This document shows, one piece after another, positions 50,536-60,211 of a DNA stretch of 64,000 nucleotides; position 1 is the stretch's first letter, and the number at the start of each line of letters is the position of its first letter. The position numbers and the translations under genes are program-made. Source of the DNA: Candidatus Centipeda massiliensis (GTDB lineage Bacteria; Bacillota; Negativicutes; Selenomonadales; Selenomonadaceae); contig NZ_LT985754.1 in NCBI RefSeq assembly GCF_900290285.1, forward strand, positions 717,364-781,363, given 5' to 3'. Under the pieces are notes generated by a model that saw only the letters and a program-made list of their open reading frames with translations, was not told the origin of the DNA and ran no database searches.

Positions 50536-52260
50536 ATGAAGAATTATACAAGACTGCTTGCCTACATGCGACCGTACGTGAAAAAATTCGCGCTCGCGAT
50601 CGTGTGCATCATCCTCGCCTCAGCGGCGAATCTCTACGTCCCGTGGATCATCAAGGACATGATTGACGACGTGCTTGCGGACAAGAATATGGCACTTCTC
50701 AACGCCATCTGCATCGGCATCGTCGTCATCTTTTTCCTGCGCGGGATTTTTTACTTTGGGCAGTCCTATCTCGTCTCCTACATCGGGCAGAAGGTTATCA
50801 TCGACGTGCGCGAGGTCATGTTCCGCAAGTTCCAGCGGATGCCGCTCGCGTATTATGACCGGCACCAGACGGGCGAGATCATGAGCTACGTCACAAACGA
50901 TGTCGCCGCGATTCAGTCCGCGCTCGTGGATAATCTCATCGACCTCGTGACGGAGGGCTGCATCCTCGTTGGCTCGCTCGTCCTCATGTTCTACCTCGAC
51001 TGGAAGCTCTCACTCCTGACCCTCATCGTCATACCGATGGTCGGGCAGGCGATGAAGATCTTCGGGCGTAAAATAAAGAAATCGAGCAACGTCATTCAGG
51101 AGCGTCTCGCGGAGATCACGGCGCTCCTGCAGGAGAGCTTCTCTGCGACGCGCGTTGTGAAGTCCTTTGTGCGCGAGGACTACGAAATCGAGCGCTTTGT
51201 GCGCAGCAATCACCGCAATTTCGAGGCGGTGATGAAGAATGTGCAGCAGACGAGCATGCTCACGCCGACGGTCGAGTTCCTCGCGGCGATTGCCGTCACC
51301 TTCATCGTCTGGTTCGGCGGCTATGAGGTCGTCAACGGCGATATCACGGCGGGCGCGTTCGTCGCGTTCCTCACGTATGCTGTCAATCTGGCAAATCCCG
51401 TCAAGCGTCTCTCGCGCATCTACGGGAACCTCCAAAAGGCGATGGCGGCGGTCGACCGCGTGTTCTCCATTGTCGATCTTCAGGAGAGCATTACGGACAA
51501 GCCGACGGCAACGCCGCTCCCCCCCGTCGCGGGACATGTGCGCTTCGACAATGTGACATTCTCCTATAAGGAGGGGCGTCCTGCGCTGGACGGTATCACC
51601 CTTGAGGCGGAGCCGGGCGAGATGATCGCCTTCGTTGGACCCTCGGGTGCGGGCAAGTCAACGATTGCAAACCTCATCCCGCGCTTCTATGAGGTGGACA
51701 GCGGCGCGATTACCGTGGATGGACACGATATCCGCGACGTGACGCTCGCCTCGCTGCGCGGGCAGATCGGGCTTGTGCCGCAGGAGACGATGCTGTTCTC
51801 TACGACGATCCGCGAGAACATCCGCTATGGACGCCTCGATGCGACGGATGCGGAGATCGAGGAGGCGGCGCGCGCGGCAAACGCCCACAATTTTATCATG
51901 GAGCTTGAGCGCGGCTACGATACCGAGATCGGCGAGCGCGGTGTCAGCATCTCGGGCGGACAGCGGCAGCGCATTGCGATTGCACGCGCGATCCTCAAGG
52001 ATCCACGCATTCTTATCCTCGATGAGGCGACCTCCGCGCTCGATACGGAGAGCGAGAAGATCGTGCAGGCGGCGCTCGACAACCTCATGATCGGCCGCAC
52101 GAGCTTTGTCATTGCGCATCGTCTCTCGACAGTCTTTAACGCTGACCGCATCTACGTCATTGACGGTGGTCACATCGTGGAGCAGGGAACCCATGAGGAG
52201 CTGCTGGCAAAGGGCGGGCTCTATCAGCATCTCTATGACATTCAGTTTCGGGGAGAGTGA
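50536..52260 (+). CDS. msbA: lipid A flippase ABC transporter MsbA
   Basis: The 574-residue half-transporter has a six-helix membrane domain (about 1-310) and a nucleotide-binding domain (about 335-574): Walker A VGPSGAGKST, Q-loop VPQETMLFS, signature VSISGGQRQRIAIA, Walker B ILILDEATSALD and the H-loop IAHRLST. A homodimer should flip core-lipid A to the outer face of the inner membrane. It lies directly before the Kdo transferase/LpxK fusion in the LPS locus, which supports MsbA over a generic drug exporter. Confidence 0.9.
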   Translation: MKNYTRLLAYMRPYVKKFALAIVCIILASAANLYVPWIIKDMIDDVLADKNMALLNAICIGIVVIFFLRGIFYFGQSYLVSYIGQKVIIDVREVMFRKFQRMPLAYYDRHQTGEIMSYVTNDVAAIQSALVDNLIDLVTEGCILVGSLVLMFYLDWKLSLLTLIVIPMVGQAMKIFGRKIKKSSNVIQERLAEITALLQESFSATRVVKSFVREDYEIERFVRSNHRNFEAVMKNVQQTSMLTPTVEFLAAIAVTFIVWFGGYEVVNGDITAGAFVAFLTYAVNLANPVKRLSRIYGNLQKAMAAVDRVFSIVDLQESITDKPTATPLPPVAGHVRFDNVTFSYKEGRPALDGITLEAEPGEMIAFVGPSGAGKSTIANLIPRFYEVDSGAITVDGHDIRDVTLASLRGQIGLVPQETMLFSTTIRENIRYGRLDATDAEIEEAARAANAHNFIMELERGYDTEIGERGVSISGGQRQRIAIARAILKDPRILILDEATSALDTESEKIVQAALDNLMIGRTSFVIAHRLSTVFNADRIYVIDGGHIVEQGTHEELLAKGGLYQHLYDIQFRGE

Positions 52261-52262
52261 TT

Positions 52263-54779
52263 ATGAGATTTCTCTATAACTTAGCGGCAATCCTCATCGT
52301 CACCATCATCATACCGATCTTTATGCTGCGCGCGACGCGTGAGCGCGGCTTTGTTGAGCGCATCAAGCAGAGCTTTGGCTTCTATCCGCAGGAGACCATC
52401 GACAAGGTGGCGGGCAAGAATGCGATTTGGGTGCACGCGGCGTCCGTCGGTGAGATCGTGGCGACCAGCCCGCTCGTCCGTGAGTTCCGCAAGGCGTTTC
52501 CGGACAGCCCCATCCTCGTCTCGGTTGTTACGACGGGCGGCTATGAGATGGCGCACCGCATCATCAAGGACGCGGACGCGATCATCTACTTCCCGCTCGA
52601 TCTGCCGTTTCTCGCCGCGCGTGTCGTGGGACGCATTCGCCCGCGCGTATTCCTGCCCGTGGAGACGGAACTCTGGCCGAACTTCCTCAAAAAGGCGAAG
52701 CAGCTCGATGTGCCCGTCATGATGGTCAACGGTCGCATCAGTGACCGCAGCGTCAAGCAGTACAAGTATCTGCTCGGCATGCTGCGCGAGATGATCGGGA
52801 CGGTGAAATGCTTCGCCATGCAGTCGAGCATCGATGCAGACTACATCATGCGTCTCGGTGCACCGCGCGAACTCGTCACGGTCACAGGCAATACGAAATT
52901 CGATCAGGCGTATACGAGCGTCAGCCCCGAAGAGCGAGCGGCACTGATTCGTGAGCTGGGACTTACGGGCGCGAGTCACATCATGATCGCGGGATCGACC
53001 CATCGCGGCGAGGAGGAGCTTGTGCTTGCGGCATTTGCCGCCGCGCGTGCCGTCGAGCCGGGACTGCGCCTCATCATCGCGCCGCGCGAGGTGCTGCGCA
53101 CGATGGAGGTGGAGCATCTCTGCCGCAAGGCGGGTTTTACCGTCAATACGCGAAAAAACCTTCAAAAGGGTGCAGAGGGCGGCGAGGACATCGTTATCCT
53201 CGACACGGTCGGCGAGCTCGGGCGTGTCTATGGACTCGGCGATGTGATCTACATCGGCGGCAGCCTCATTCCGCACGGCGGACACAATATCTTGGAGCCT
53301 GCGGCGCACGGCAAGGCGATCATTGTCGGCAACCAGATGTTCAACTTCAAGGACATCCACGCGCTCTTCCGCAACCGCAATGCCGTCGTGACGGTCACGA
53401 ACGGCGCGGAACTGACGCAGGAAACGCTGCGCCTTTTCGGGGACGCAGCGGAGCGTGAACGCCTTGAGCGCGAAACGCTTGCCATCATCAACGAGAACAA
53501 GGGAGCGTCGAAGAAATCCGCGCAGATTCTTGTGGATATGCTTGCGACGTACGAGGCTCGCCGCGCTCTGCGTGCGCAGGAGCGCATCCGTGCGCATCGC
53601 GTGCGTGCGACGCAGAAGGTCGCCAATTTCCAGACGTATTTCATCGATCTCGTCCATGACAAGGAGGTGCGCGGCATCTCGCGCAGACTCATCATGGCAG
53701 TGTTCTATGCCTTCTCGCTCATCTACGAGCAGCTGGTCAATCTGAAACTCACCATGTACCGTCTTGGCTGGGCGAAAAAGGAGCAGCTGCCCTGCTTTGT
53801 CATCAGCCTCGGCAATGTTACGGTTGGCGGTACGGGCAAGACCCCGACGGCGCAGCATCTTGCACGCGCAATTCACGCGATGGGCTACCGCGTCGCCATT
53901 CTCAACCGCGGCTACCGTGCGAAGTGGCGCGGCGAGGTCGGCATCGTCTCCGACGGACACACGCTCAAGATGGATGCGGAAACGGCGGGCGACGAGGCGT
54001 ATATGTTGGCAAAGCATCTGCCGGATGTGCCCGTGCTGATTGGTCCGAAGCGTTCCGTGACGGGGCGCTACGCGATCGAGCATTTCGGCGCCGAGGTGGC
54101 GATCCTCGACGACGGCTACCAGCACTGGCAGCTTGCGCGCGACATGGATATCCTGCTCGTGGATGCGGTGAACGTGTTCGGCAACGGCTATCTCCTGCCG
54201 CGCGGCACACTGCGCGAGCCGCTGTCGCACATCGACCGCGCGGATGTCTGCCTCATGACGAAGGTCGATCAGGCGGCACCCGGTGCAATCGAGCATATAT
54301 GGGAGACGTTCCGCAGCTACAATCAGGATGGGCTGATTCTCGAAAGCATTCATCAGCCGCGCCAGTTTGTTCGGCTCTCCGATTGGTATGAGGATATTGG
54401 TGCGGGGGGCATTCCCGTTACGGAGATGGAGGGGAAGAAGGTGCTCGCACTCTCCGCCATCGGCAATCCTGCCTCCTTTGAGCAGACTCTTGCCGATCTT
54501 GGCGTTGAGATCGTTGAGAGTATGCGCTACCCCGACCATCATGACTACGATGAGCGCGATATGGCAGAGGTGCTGTATCGCGCGGAGACGCTCGGCGTCG
54601 AGGCAATCGTCAGTACGGAGAAGGATGCGGTAAAGGTGCCGGGGGATGTGGTGCGTGCAAAGTGGCGCATTCCGATGTACGTGATTGCCGTTGAGGTTAC
54701 GTTCCAGAAGGGGCAGGAGGCATTCTTCCGCACGCTTGAGGAGCAGCTTGCAGCGAAGCTGCGTCCTGCATCCGAGTAA
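52263..54779 (+). CDS. WaaA-LpxK fusion: Kdo transferase and lipid A 4'-kinase
   Basis: A single 838-residue frame holds two enzymes. Residues about 1-425 form WaaA/KdtA (N-terminal membrane anchor; IWVHAASVGEIVATSPLV, VETELWPNFLKKA, NGRISDRSVKQY, TGNTKFDQA, AGSTHRGEEE, GGSLIPHGGHNILEPAA). After a helical linker of about 75 residues with a second hydrophobic stretch, about 500-838 form LpxK: VISLGNVTVGGTGKTPTAQ (Walker A), LNRGYRAKWRGE, GDEAYMLAKHLPDVPVLIG and DDGYQHWQLARDMDILLVDA. It overlaps msbA at the stop codon; ATG 52263 has GGGGAGA upstream. Confidence 0.92.
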   Translation: MRFLYNLAAILIVTIIIPIFMLRATRERGFVERIKQSFGFYPQETIDKVAGKNAIWVHAASVGEIVATSPLVREFRKAFPDSPILVSVVTTGGYEMAHRIIKDADAIIYFPLDLPFLAARVVGRIRPRVFLPVETELWPNFLKKAKQLDVPVMMVNGRISDRSVKQYKYLLGMLREMIGTVKCFAMQSSIDADYIMRLGAPRELVTVTGNTKFDQAYTSVSPEERAALIRELGLTGASHIMIAGSTHRGEEELVLAAFAAARAVEPGLRLIIAPREVLRTMEVEHLCRKAGFTVNTRKNLQKGAEGGEDIVILDTVGELGRVYGLGDVIYIGGSLIPHGGHNILEPAAHGKAIIVGNQMFNFKDIHALFRNRNAVVTVTNGAELTQETLRLFGDAAERERLERETLAIINENKGASKKSAQILVDMLATYEARRALRAQERIRAHRVRATQKVANFQTYFIDLVHDKEVRGISRRLIMAVFYAFSLIYEQLVNLKLTMYRLGWAKKEQLPCFVISLGNVTVGGTGKTPTAQHLARAIHAMGYRVAILNRGYRAKWRGEVGIVSDGHTLKMDAETAGDEAYMLAKHLPDVPVLIGPKRSVTGRYAIEHFGAEVAILDDGYQHWQLARDMDILLVDAVNVFGNGYLLPRGTLREPLSHIDRADVCLMTKVDQAAPGAIEHIWETFRSYNQDGLILESIHQPRQFVRLSDWYEDIGAGGIPVTEMEGKKVLALSAIGNPASFEQTLADLGVEIVESMRYPDHHDYDERDMAEVLYRAETLGVEAIVSTEKDAVKVPGDVVRAKWRIPMYVIAVEVTFQKGQEAFFRTLEEQLAAKLRPASE

Positions 54780-54816
54780 ACTGTAGCAGACTGGTGATAC
54801 ATACTGAGGTGATCGT

Positions 54817-55551
54817 ATGAAAGTTCTCTGCATTATCCCCGCGCGTTACGCATCCACGCGTCTGCCGGGCAAACCCCTGCGCGACATCGCTGGGAAACCC
54901 ATGATCGTACGTGTCTACGAGCGTGCCGTGCGGGCAAAGCGCGTGCAGGATGTCGTCGTCGCGACGGACGATGAACGCATTCGCGCCGCCGTCGAGGAGC
55001 ACGGCGGCCGCGCCGTCATGACCCGTGCCGACCATGCGACGGGGACGGATCGCCTCGCCGAGGTCGCAGAGAAGATGACCGGCTACGACCTCATCATCAA
55101 CGTGCAGGGGGATGAACCGCTCATCGATTCTGCGGTGATTGACGCGCTTGTCGAGCCGTTCCTTGCGGACGCACAACTCCCCATGGCGACAGCGAAGACC
55201 CTGCTCACGGACGAGGAGGAAATCACGAACCCGAACAACGTCAAGGTTATCACAGACCTCGCGGGGAATGCCCTCTACTTCTCGCGTGCCCGCATCCCAT
55301 ACGCGCGGAATGCTGGAGCGAAGGTATACAAACATATCGGCATCTATGCGTATCGCCGTGATTTCCTGCTCGCGTATGCGCGTATGGCGCAGACCCCGCT
55401 CGAACGCTCCGAGTCCCTGGAGCAGCTGCGCGCCCTTGAGAACGGGCACCGCATCCGCGTCATCGAGACGGACGCCGTATTTATTGGCGTCGACACGGAG
55501 GAGGATCTTGCAGCGGTTAACGAAGTCTATCAAAGAGAAGGCATTCATTGA
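54817..55551 (+). CDS. kdsB: CMP-Kdo synthetase
   Basis: The 244-residue cytidylyltransferase activates Kdo with CTP. It has IPARYASTRLPGKPL (nucleotide loop, about 7-21), DDERIRAAVEEHGG, NVQGDEPLI, YFSRARIPYARN and KHIGIYAYRRDFL, all typical. The ATG at 54817 follows the fusion gene by 37 bp. An internal promoter for the next gene overlaps its stop codon. Confidence 0.95.
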   Translation: MKVLCIIPARYASTRLPGKPLRDIAGKPMIVRVYERAVRAKRVQDVVVATDDERIRAAVEEHGGRAVMTRADHATGTDRLAEVAEKMTGYDLIINVQGDEPLIDSAVIDALVEPFLADAQLPMATAKTLLTDEEEITNPNNVKVITDLAGNALYFSRARIPYARNAGAKVYKHIGIYAYRRDFLLAYARMAQTPLERSESLEQLRALENGHRIRVIETDAVFIGVDTEEDLAAVNEVYQREGIH

Positions 55552-55576
55552 CCGATGTCAGCGAAAACTCTATAAT
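55548..55576 (+). promoter_or_regulatory. internal promoter before kdsA
   Basis: TTGACC (55548-55553, overlapping the kdsB stop) and TATAAT (55571-55576) with a 17-bp spacer. A perfect 9-bp hairpin CCGTATGCA/TGCATACGG (55590-55611) follows in the leader. Confidence 0.7.
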
Positions 55577-55649
55577 AATGATTGTAAATCCCGTATGCAC
55601 TCCTGCATACGGATAGAACATAACATGATTATTGAAAGGAGCCATGAAG

Positions 55650-56477
55650 ATGAACAAAGTGAAGCTGGCGAATTTTGAGATCGGCGGCGGTGAGCCGCTG
55701 GTGCTGCTTGCGGGACCCTGTGTCCTCGAAGGACTTGATCGTTCGCTTATGATCGGGCGCGGCATCAAGGAGATCGCGGATCGTCTCGGGATTCCCTACG
55801 TATTCAAGGCATCCTTTGACAAGGCAAACCGCTCTGCCTACCACAGCTTCCGTGGCCCCGGACTTGAGGAGGGCGTCAAGATCCTCGGCAAGATTCGCGA
55901 GGAACTCGGCGTGCCCGTCGTGACGGACATTCACGAGACCTCGCAGGCGGAGCCTGTCGCAAAGGTCGCGGACATCCTCCAGATCCCCGCATTTCTCTCG
56001 CGCCAGACCGACCTCCTGCACGCGGCGGCGCAGACGGGGGCGGTCGTCAATGTGAAGAAGGGGCAGTTCCTCTCGCCGAACGATATGCGCAATGTCGTCG
56101 ATAAGATCCACGAAAGCGGCAGCGACCGCATCCTCCTCACGGAGCGCGGCGAGAGCTTCGGTTACAACAATCTCGTTGTCGACATGCGCGCCTTCCCAAT
56201 CATGCGCAGCTTCGGCTATCCTGTGATCTTCGACGGGACGCACAGCGTGCAACTGCCGGGCGGTGCGGGGACGAGTTCGGGCGGACAGCGTGAGTATGTC
56301 GAGTATCTCGTGCGTGCAGCAGTCGGGGCGGGCATTGACGGACTCTTCCTTGAGGTGCACGACAATCCCCCCGAGGCTCTGTCGGACGGGGCGAACATGG
56401 TCTATCTGGACAAGCTTGAGGATCTGCTGAAGGATGCCCTCGCGATCTATGAGATCGTGCGAAAAAAGCTGAACTAG
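55650..56477 (+). CDS. kdsA: 3-deoxy-8-phosphooctulonate synthase
   Basis: This TIM-barrel enzyme (275 aa) condenses arabinose-5-phosphate and PEP to Kdo-8-phosphate. It has [72 protein letters not shown] and [13 protein letters not shown] start at 55650 is preferred because AAAGGAG lies 8 bp upstream; the ATG at 55644 is too close to it. Confidence 0.95.
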   Translation: MNKVKLANFEIGGGEPLVLLAGPCVLEGLDRSLMIGRGIKEIADRLGIPYVFKASFDKANRSAYHSFRGPGLEEGVKILGKIREELGVPVVTDIHETSQAEPVAKVADILQIPAFLSRQTDLLHAAAQTGAVVNVKKGQFLSPNDMRNVVDKIHESGSDRILLTERGESFGYNNLVVDMRAFPIMRSFGYPVIFDGTHSVQLPGGAGTSSGGQREYVEYLVRAAVGAGIDGLFLEVHDNPPEALSDGANMVYLDKLEDLLKDALAIYEIVRKKLN

Positions 56478-56486
56478 GAGAACTAC

Positions 56487-57467
56487 ATGGCACAGAGTAC
56501 CATTCGTCAAAAAGCAATCGAAACACTTGAGCTTGAGGCAAAGGCGGTCGCACAGCTTACGGAGCGTGTCGATGACGATTTCGAGGCGGCCGTGCGCGCA
56601 ATCCTTGCCTGTAAGGCGCGCGTCGTCGTCACAGGCATGGGAAAATCCGGTCACGTCGGGCGCAAGATTGCGGCGACGCTCGCAAGTACGGGCACGCCTG
56701 CCTTCTTCATGCACCCCGCCGAGGCGTTCCACGGTGATCTCGGCATGGTGACGGCGGACGACATCGTCATCGCCATCTCGAACAGCGGTGAGTCAAACGA
56801 GGTGGTGAACATCCTCTCGATCATCCATCGCATCGGTGCGCGGATCATCGCCATGTGCGGCAGACGCAAATCGCAGCTCGGGCGCAGTGCGGACTTCTAC
56901 ATTGACATCGGTGTCGAACGCGAGGCATGCCCCTTGGGACTCGCTCCGACCAGCTCCACAACGGCGACGCTCGCAATGGGCGATGCGATCGCGATGGCAC
57001 TCATGGAGGCGCGTGACTTCAAGAAGGAGGACTATGCTCTCTTCCATCCGGGCGGTGCACTCGGGCGCAAGCTGCTGCTGACCGTGGCAAACGTGATGCA
57101 CACGGGGGAGGAAAATCCCGTTGTGCCCTATCACACGACGGCAAAGGACGCGCTCTTTGTCATGACGGACAAGGGGCTGGGTGCCGTCTCCGTCGTCGAT
57201 GCGGACGGCAAGTTTATCGGACTCGTGACGGACGGCATCATTCGCCGTGCGCTTGCAAAGGACTACAACTTCCTCGATAAGGACGTGGAGAGTATCATGT
57301 TCGCCACGCCGCTCACGATTGCGCCGGACAAGATGGCGGCGACGGCACTCTCCGTCATGGAGAAGCATCAGCCGCGTCCCGTCACAGTTCTGCCCGTCGT
57401 CGATGAAGCCGGTGTGCCCGTCGGCATCGTACATCTGACAGATCTGCTGCGTCAGGGGGTTGTGTGA
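56487..57467 (+). CDS. kdsD: D-arabinose-5-phosphate isomerase
   Basis: The 326-residue KpsF/GutQ-family isomerase makes arabinose-5-phosphate from ribulose-5-phosphate. It has an N-terminal SIS domain (about 35-175; VVTGMGKSGHVGRKIAATL, STGTPAFFMHPAEAFHGDLG, ISNSGESNEVV, LAPTSSTTATLAMGDA) and two CBS domains (about 200-326). Its stop overlaps the kdsC start (TGATG). Confidence 0.95.
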   Translation: MAQSTIRQKAIETLELEAKAVAQLTERVDDDFEAAVRAILACKARVVVTGMGKSGHVGRKIAATLASTGTPAFFMHPAEAFHGDLGMVTADDIVIAISNSGESNEVVNILSIIHRIGARIIAMCGRRKSQLGRSADFYIDIGVEREACPLGLAPTSSTTATLAMGDAIAMALMEARDFKKEDYALFHPGGALGRKLLLTVANVMHTGEENPVVPYHTTAKDALFVMTDKGLGAVSVVDADGKFIGLVTDGIIRRALAKDYNFLDKDVESIMFATPLTIAPDKMAATALSVMEKHQPRPVTVLPVVDEAGVPVGIVHLTDLLRQGVV

Positions 57468-58024
57468 TGCCGATTCGGCAGGATGCGATTGCACGCGCGA
57501 AGAAAATAAAGTGCATCATTCTCGATGTGGACGGCGTGCTCACGGATGGGGGCATCTACGTTGCGCCCGATGGGAGCGAACTCTACAAGCCGTTCTATGC
57601 ACGGGATGGGCTTGCCATCACGCTTGCACGAAAGGTGGGGCTTTCGACTGCCATCATCACGGGGCGGGCGTCCTCCATTGTGGAGCATCGCGCACGGGAG
57701 CTGCACATCGACCTTGTCTATCAGGGTAAGCTCGACAAGCGCGCCGCATACGCGGACATCAAGGCGAAAACGGGATACGCCGATGAGGAAATCGCCTACG
57801 TTGGCGACGATATCGTCGATCTTCCAATCATGCGCATGGTTGGGCTGCCCTGCGCTGTGGGCGACTCTGTACCAGAGGTGCGGGAGATCGCGCAGATCAT
57901 TGCGGCGGAGCGCGGCGGGCGTGGTGCCGTACGCGAGATCTATGAGATCATCTTAAAGACACAGGGGCTGTGGGATGAGGTTCTCACTGCATTTCAGATC
58001 AATGCCGATGGTGCCGTACAGTAA
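57467..58024 (+). CDS. kdsC: Kdo-8-phosphate phosphatase
   Basis: This HAD C0-type phosphatase (185 aa, tetramer in homologues) removes phosphate from Kdo-8-P. It has IILDVDGVLTDGGIYV (D20/D22), YARDGLAITLARKVG, AIITGRASSIVEHRA and YVGDDIVDLPIMR. No cap domain is present, as expected. The ATG at 57467 is used; a GTG directly before it overlaps the kdsD stop. Confidence 0.95.
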   Translation: MPIRQDAIARAKKIKCIILDVDGVLTDGGIYVAPDGSELYKPFYARDGLAITLARKVGLSTAIITGRASSIVEHRARELHIDLVYQGKLDKRAAYADIKAKTGYADEEIAYVGDDIVDLPIMRMVGLPCAVGDSVPEVREIAQIIAAERGGRGAVREIYEIILKTQGLWDEVLTAFQINADGAVQ

Positions 58025-58047
58025 CAGCAAGGAGAGGAGGTGCGGCA

Positions 58048-58962
58048 ATGCTCTATAATACGCTCATGTTTCTAAGCACCCTTGCGTGCCGCACGCCGCG
58101 TCCCCTCCTGCTCGGTGCCGGGTGGGTGCTCGGCAACCTCTACTATCTGCTGATCCCGAAGATGCGCCGCCGTGCCGTGGAGCACATGATGCCCGCACTC
58201 GGCATCTCTGAGACGGAGGCGAAACGCCTTGTGCGTGCTTCCTTTATCAATATGGCACGCAACGTCCTTGACATCCTAGCGATGCCCATGCTGAACGAGA
58301 AGAATCTCAGCGAATACATCGAGATCGATCATCTTGAGCGTATGCAGGAGGCGCTCGCCGAGGGGCGCGGCGTCGTCGTGCTTACGGGTCATATCGGCTG
58401 CTGGGAGTGGCTGTCGGCGGCATTCACGCTGAACGGCATCCCCGTCAGTGCGATCGCAAAGCCGCAGCCGAATATCGAGTACACGCGCGTCCTTGACGAT
58501 CTGCGCGCGACGATCCACGTTGAGATCTTCTCGCGCGGGACGAGCGAGCTGATCGCGGCGGCGCGGGCACTCAAGCGCGGACGACTCCTCGGCTTTCTCG
58601 CCGATCAGGACGGCGGCCCCGGCGGCGCATTCATCGAGTTCCTCGGACGTACGGCGTCGACCCCGCTCGGACCCGCAGTCTTTTCACGCAAGTTCAAATC
58701 GCCTGTCGTTCCCGCCTTTATCTTGCGGCAGCCGAACGGCAAGCACAAGGTCGTCGTCGGTGAGATCATGCGCTGTCCCAACACGGGGGACAGTGACCGC
58801 GACCTCCATGAATTCACCGTGCAGATGACCGCCATCGTTGAGCGGATCATCCGCGAGAACCCGACGCAGTGGATCTGGTTCCAAAAGCGCTGGAACACTG
58901 CCCCCGAGGAGCAGAAGTTGGGCAAGCATCATGTATCGGCGACTGCAAAGGAGGGGGATTGA
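58048..58962 (+). CDS. lpxL: lipid A acyltransferase, LpxL/HtrB family
   Basis: The 304-residue membrane-bound late acyltransferase adds a secondary acyl chain to Kdo-lipid A. It has an N-terminal membrane helix, VVLTGHIGCWEWLSAAF (HX4E-type catalytic motif, H and E visible), LADQDGGPGGAFIEFLGR and IRENPTQWIWFQKRW. The TGATG overlap with lptC suggests coupling. The acyl donor cannot be predicted from motifs. Confidence 0.9.
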   Translation: MLYNTLMFLSTLACRTPRPLLLGAGWVLGNLYYLLIPKMRRRAVEHMMPALGISETEAKRLVRASFINMARNVLDILAMPMLNEKNLSEYIEIDHLERMQEALAEGRGVVVLTGHIGCWEWLSAAFTLNGIPVSAIAKPQPNIEYTRVLDDLRATIHVEIFSRGTSELIAAARALKRGRLLGFLADQDGGPGGAFIEFLGRTASTPLGPAVFSRKFKSPVVPAFILRQPNGKHKVVVGEIMRCPNTGDSDRDLHEFTVQMTAIVERIIRENPTQWIWFQKRWNTAPEEQKLGKHHVSATAKEGD

Positions 58963-59507
58963 TGGCGCAGAGCAAATGGATCTACGGTGCCGGAGCCGTG
59001 ATCCTCACGGGGCTGACGATATGGGCGATTGCCACTGTGCCCGAGATTTCGCAGCAGACGGATGAGCCGAGCGGTCCGCGCGTCATGTCCTACGCGGACA
59101 ATACCCTCAGTGAGGAGCGGGACGGGCGCACGGTCTGGAAGATGACAGCGGAAAAGGTGAACGTCGATATCGATACCAATGACACGGGCATGACGAAGAT
59201 CGACGGAACATTCTATGCCGAGGACGGGCGCACCCTCACGCTGCAGGCGGAGGAGGGGCGCATGGACAGCAAGACGCGCGACATTGTGCTCACGGGAGCG
59301 ATTGAGGCGGCAACAAGCGACGGCGCACATCTGCACGCAAGACAGCTCACGTGGACGGCGGCGGAGGGCATGCTTACCGCTGAGGGAGATGCCGAGCTTG
59401 TCCGTGACGACATTCGTGCGACGGGCGACCGTATTGTGAGTACGGACGGTTTTCAGAAGTTCAGCATCTTTGGCAATGCGCACATAGAAAAAGGTGGGGC
59501 GAAATGA
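58962..59507 (+). CDS. lptC: LPS export protein LptC
   Basis: The 181-residue bitopic protein has one N-terminal membrane helix (about 6-24, IYGAGAVILTGLTIWAIATV) and a periplasmic beta-jellyroll of LptC/OstA type (about 40-180). It receives LPS from the Lpt permease and passes it to LptA. It overlaps lptA by 4 bp (ATGA). Confidence 0.88.
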   Translation: MAQSKWIYGAGAVILTGLTIWAIATVPEISQQTDEPSGPRVMSYADNTLSEERDGRTVWKMTAEKVNVDIDTNDTGMTKIDGTFYAEDGRTLTLQAEEGRMDSKTRDIVLTGAIEAATSDGAHLHARQLTWTAAEGMLTAEGDAELVRDDIRATGDRIVSTDGFQKFSIFGNAHIEKGGAK

Positions 59508-60199
59508 CGAAAAAGAAACTCTATCGGGGCGTTCTCACACTCCTCGCGGCGGGGGCGGTCTGCACGGCAGCAGCCGCGCCGCAGCAGAGTGCGGAGCCGA
59601 CCAGTGTCACAGCGGACAGCCTCACGTATGACACGCGTACGGGACTCATCACGGCGGAGCAGAACGTTCGCATGGAGCAGGGCACGGGCTGGATCGAAGG
59701 TGCGCGTGCGACCTACAACACGAAGACCGAGGAGGGGACGGTTGAGGGCGGCGTCCGCGCTGTGCGCGAGGATATGCAGCTCTCCTGCGATCACCTCTCG
59801 GGTGTTGGACAGGATCACTGGCAGGCGACAGGCAGTGTCCACATGGTCAAGGCAGGGCGTACGTTCACGGGGGCACAGGTCGACTACTATCCCACACAGA
59901 ATGAGTATGTTCTCGCTGCGAGCGGCGGCACGATGACGAGCACAGACGGGACGCTCAGCGCAGACCGTCTTGAGGGCTGGCTGCAGGAAAGCCGCTTCAT
60001 TGGCACAGGGAATGCCCACATCATCAGCCCGCCGCGTGATCTGGAGGGCGGCGGTGACCGCATGGAGTACTTTGGTGCGGCGGAAAAGCCATACGTCGTA
60101 CTCGACGGAAACGCGTGGGTATTTCAGGGAAACAACATGGCGCGCAGCAAGCACATGACCGTCTATCTTGCGGATGACGGCACAGCCGTTACTGAGTGA
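59504..60199 (+). CDS. lptA: LPS bridge protein LptA/OstA-like
   Basis: The 231-residue periplasmic protein has a signal peptide (GVLTLLAAGAVCTAAAA, cleavage about residue 25) and an OstA/LptA beta-jellyroll with short repeats (LTYDTRTGLITAEQNVRMEQ, ADRLEGWLQESRFIGTGNAH). It forms the oligomeric bridge to the outer membrane. It precedes lptB by 12 bp. Confidence 0.88.
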   Translation: MTKKKLYRGVLTLLAAGAVCTAAAAPQQSAEPTSVTADSLTYDTRTGLITAEQNVRMEQGTGWIEGARATYNTKTEEGTVEGGVRAVREDMQLSCDHLSGVGQDHWQATGSVHMVKAGRTFTGAQVDYYPTQNEYVLAASGGTMTSTDGTLSADRLEGWLQESRFIGTGNAHIISPPRDLEGGGDRMEYFGAAEKPYVVLDGNAWVFQGNNMARSKHMTVYLADDGTAVTE

Positions 60200-60211
60200 G
60201 GGGGCTTCATC

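Noticed and set aside
52281-54833. 850-codon open frame antisense to the WaaA-LpxK gene
   Set aside because: Same GC-bias artefact; no ribosome-binding site, motif or neighbour supports it.
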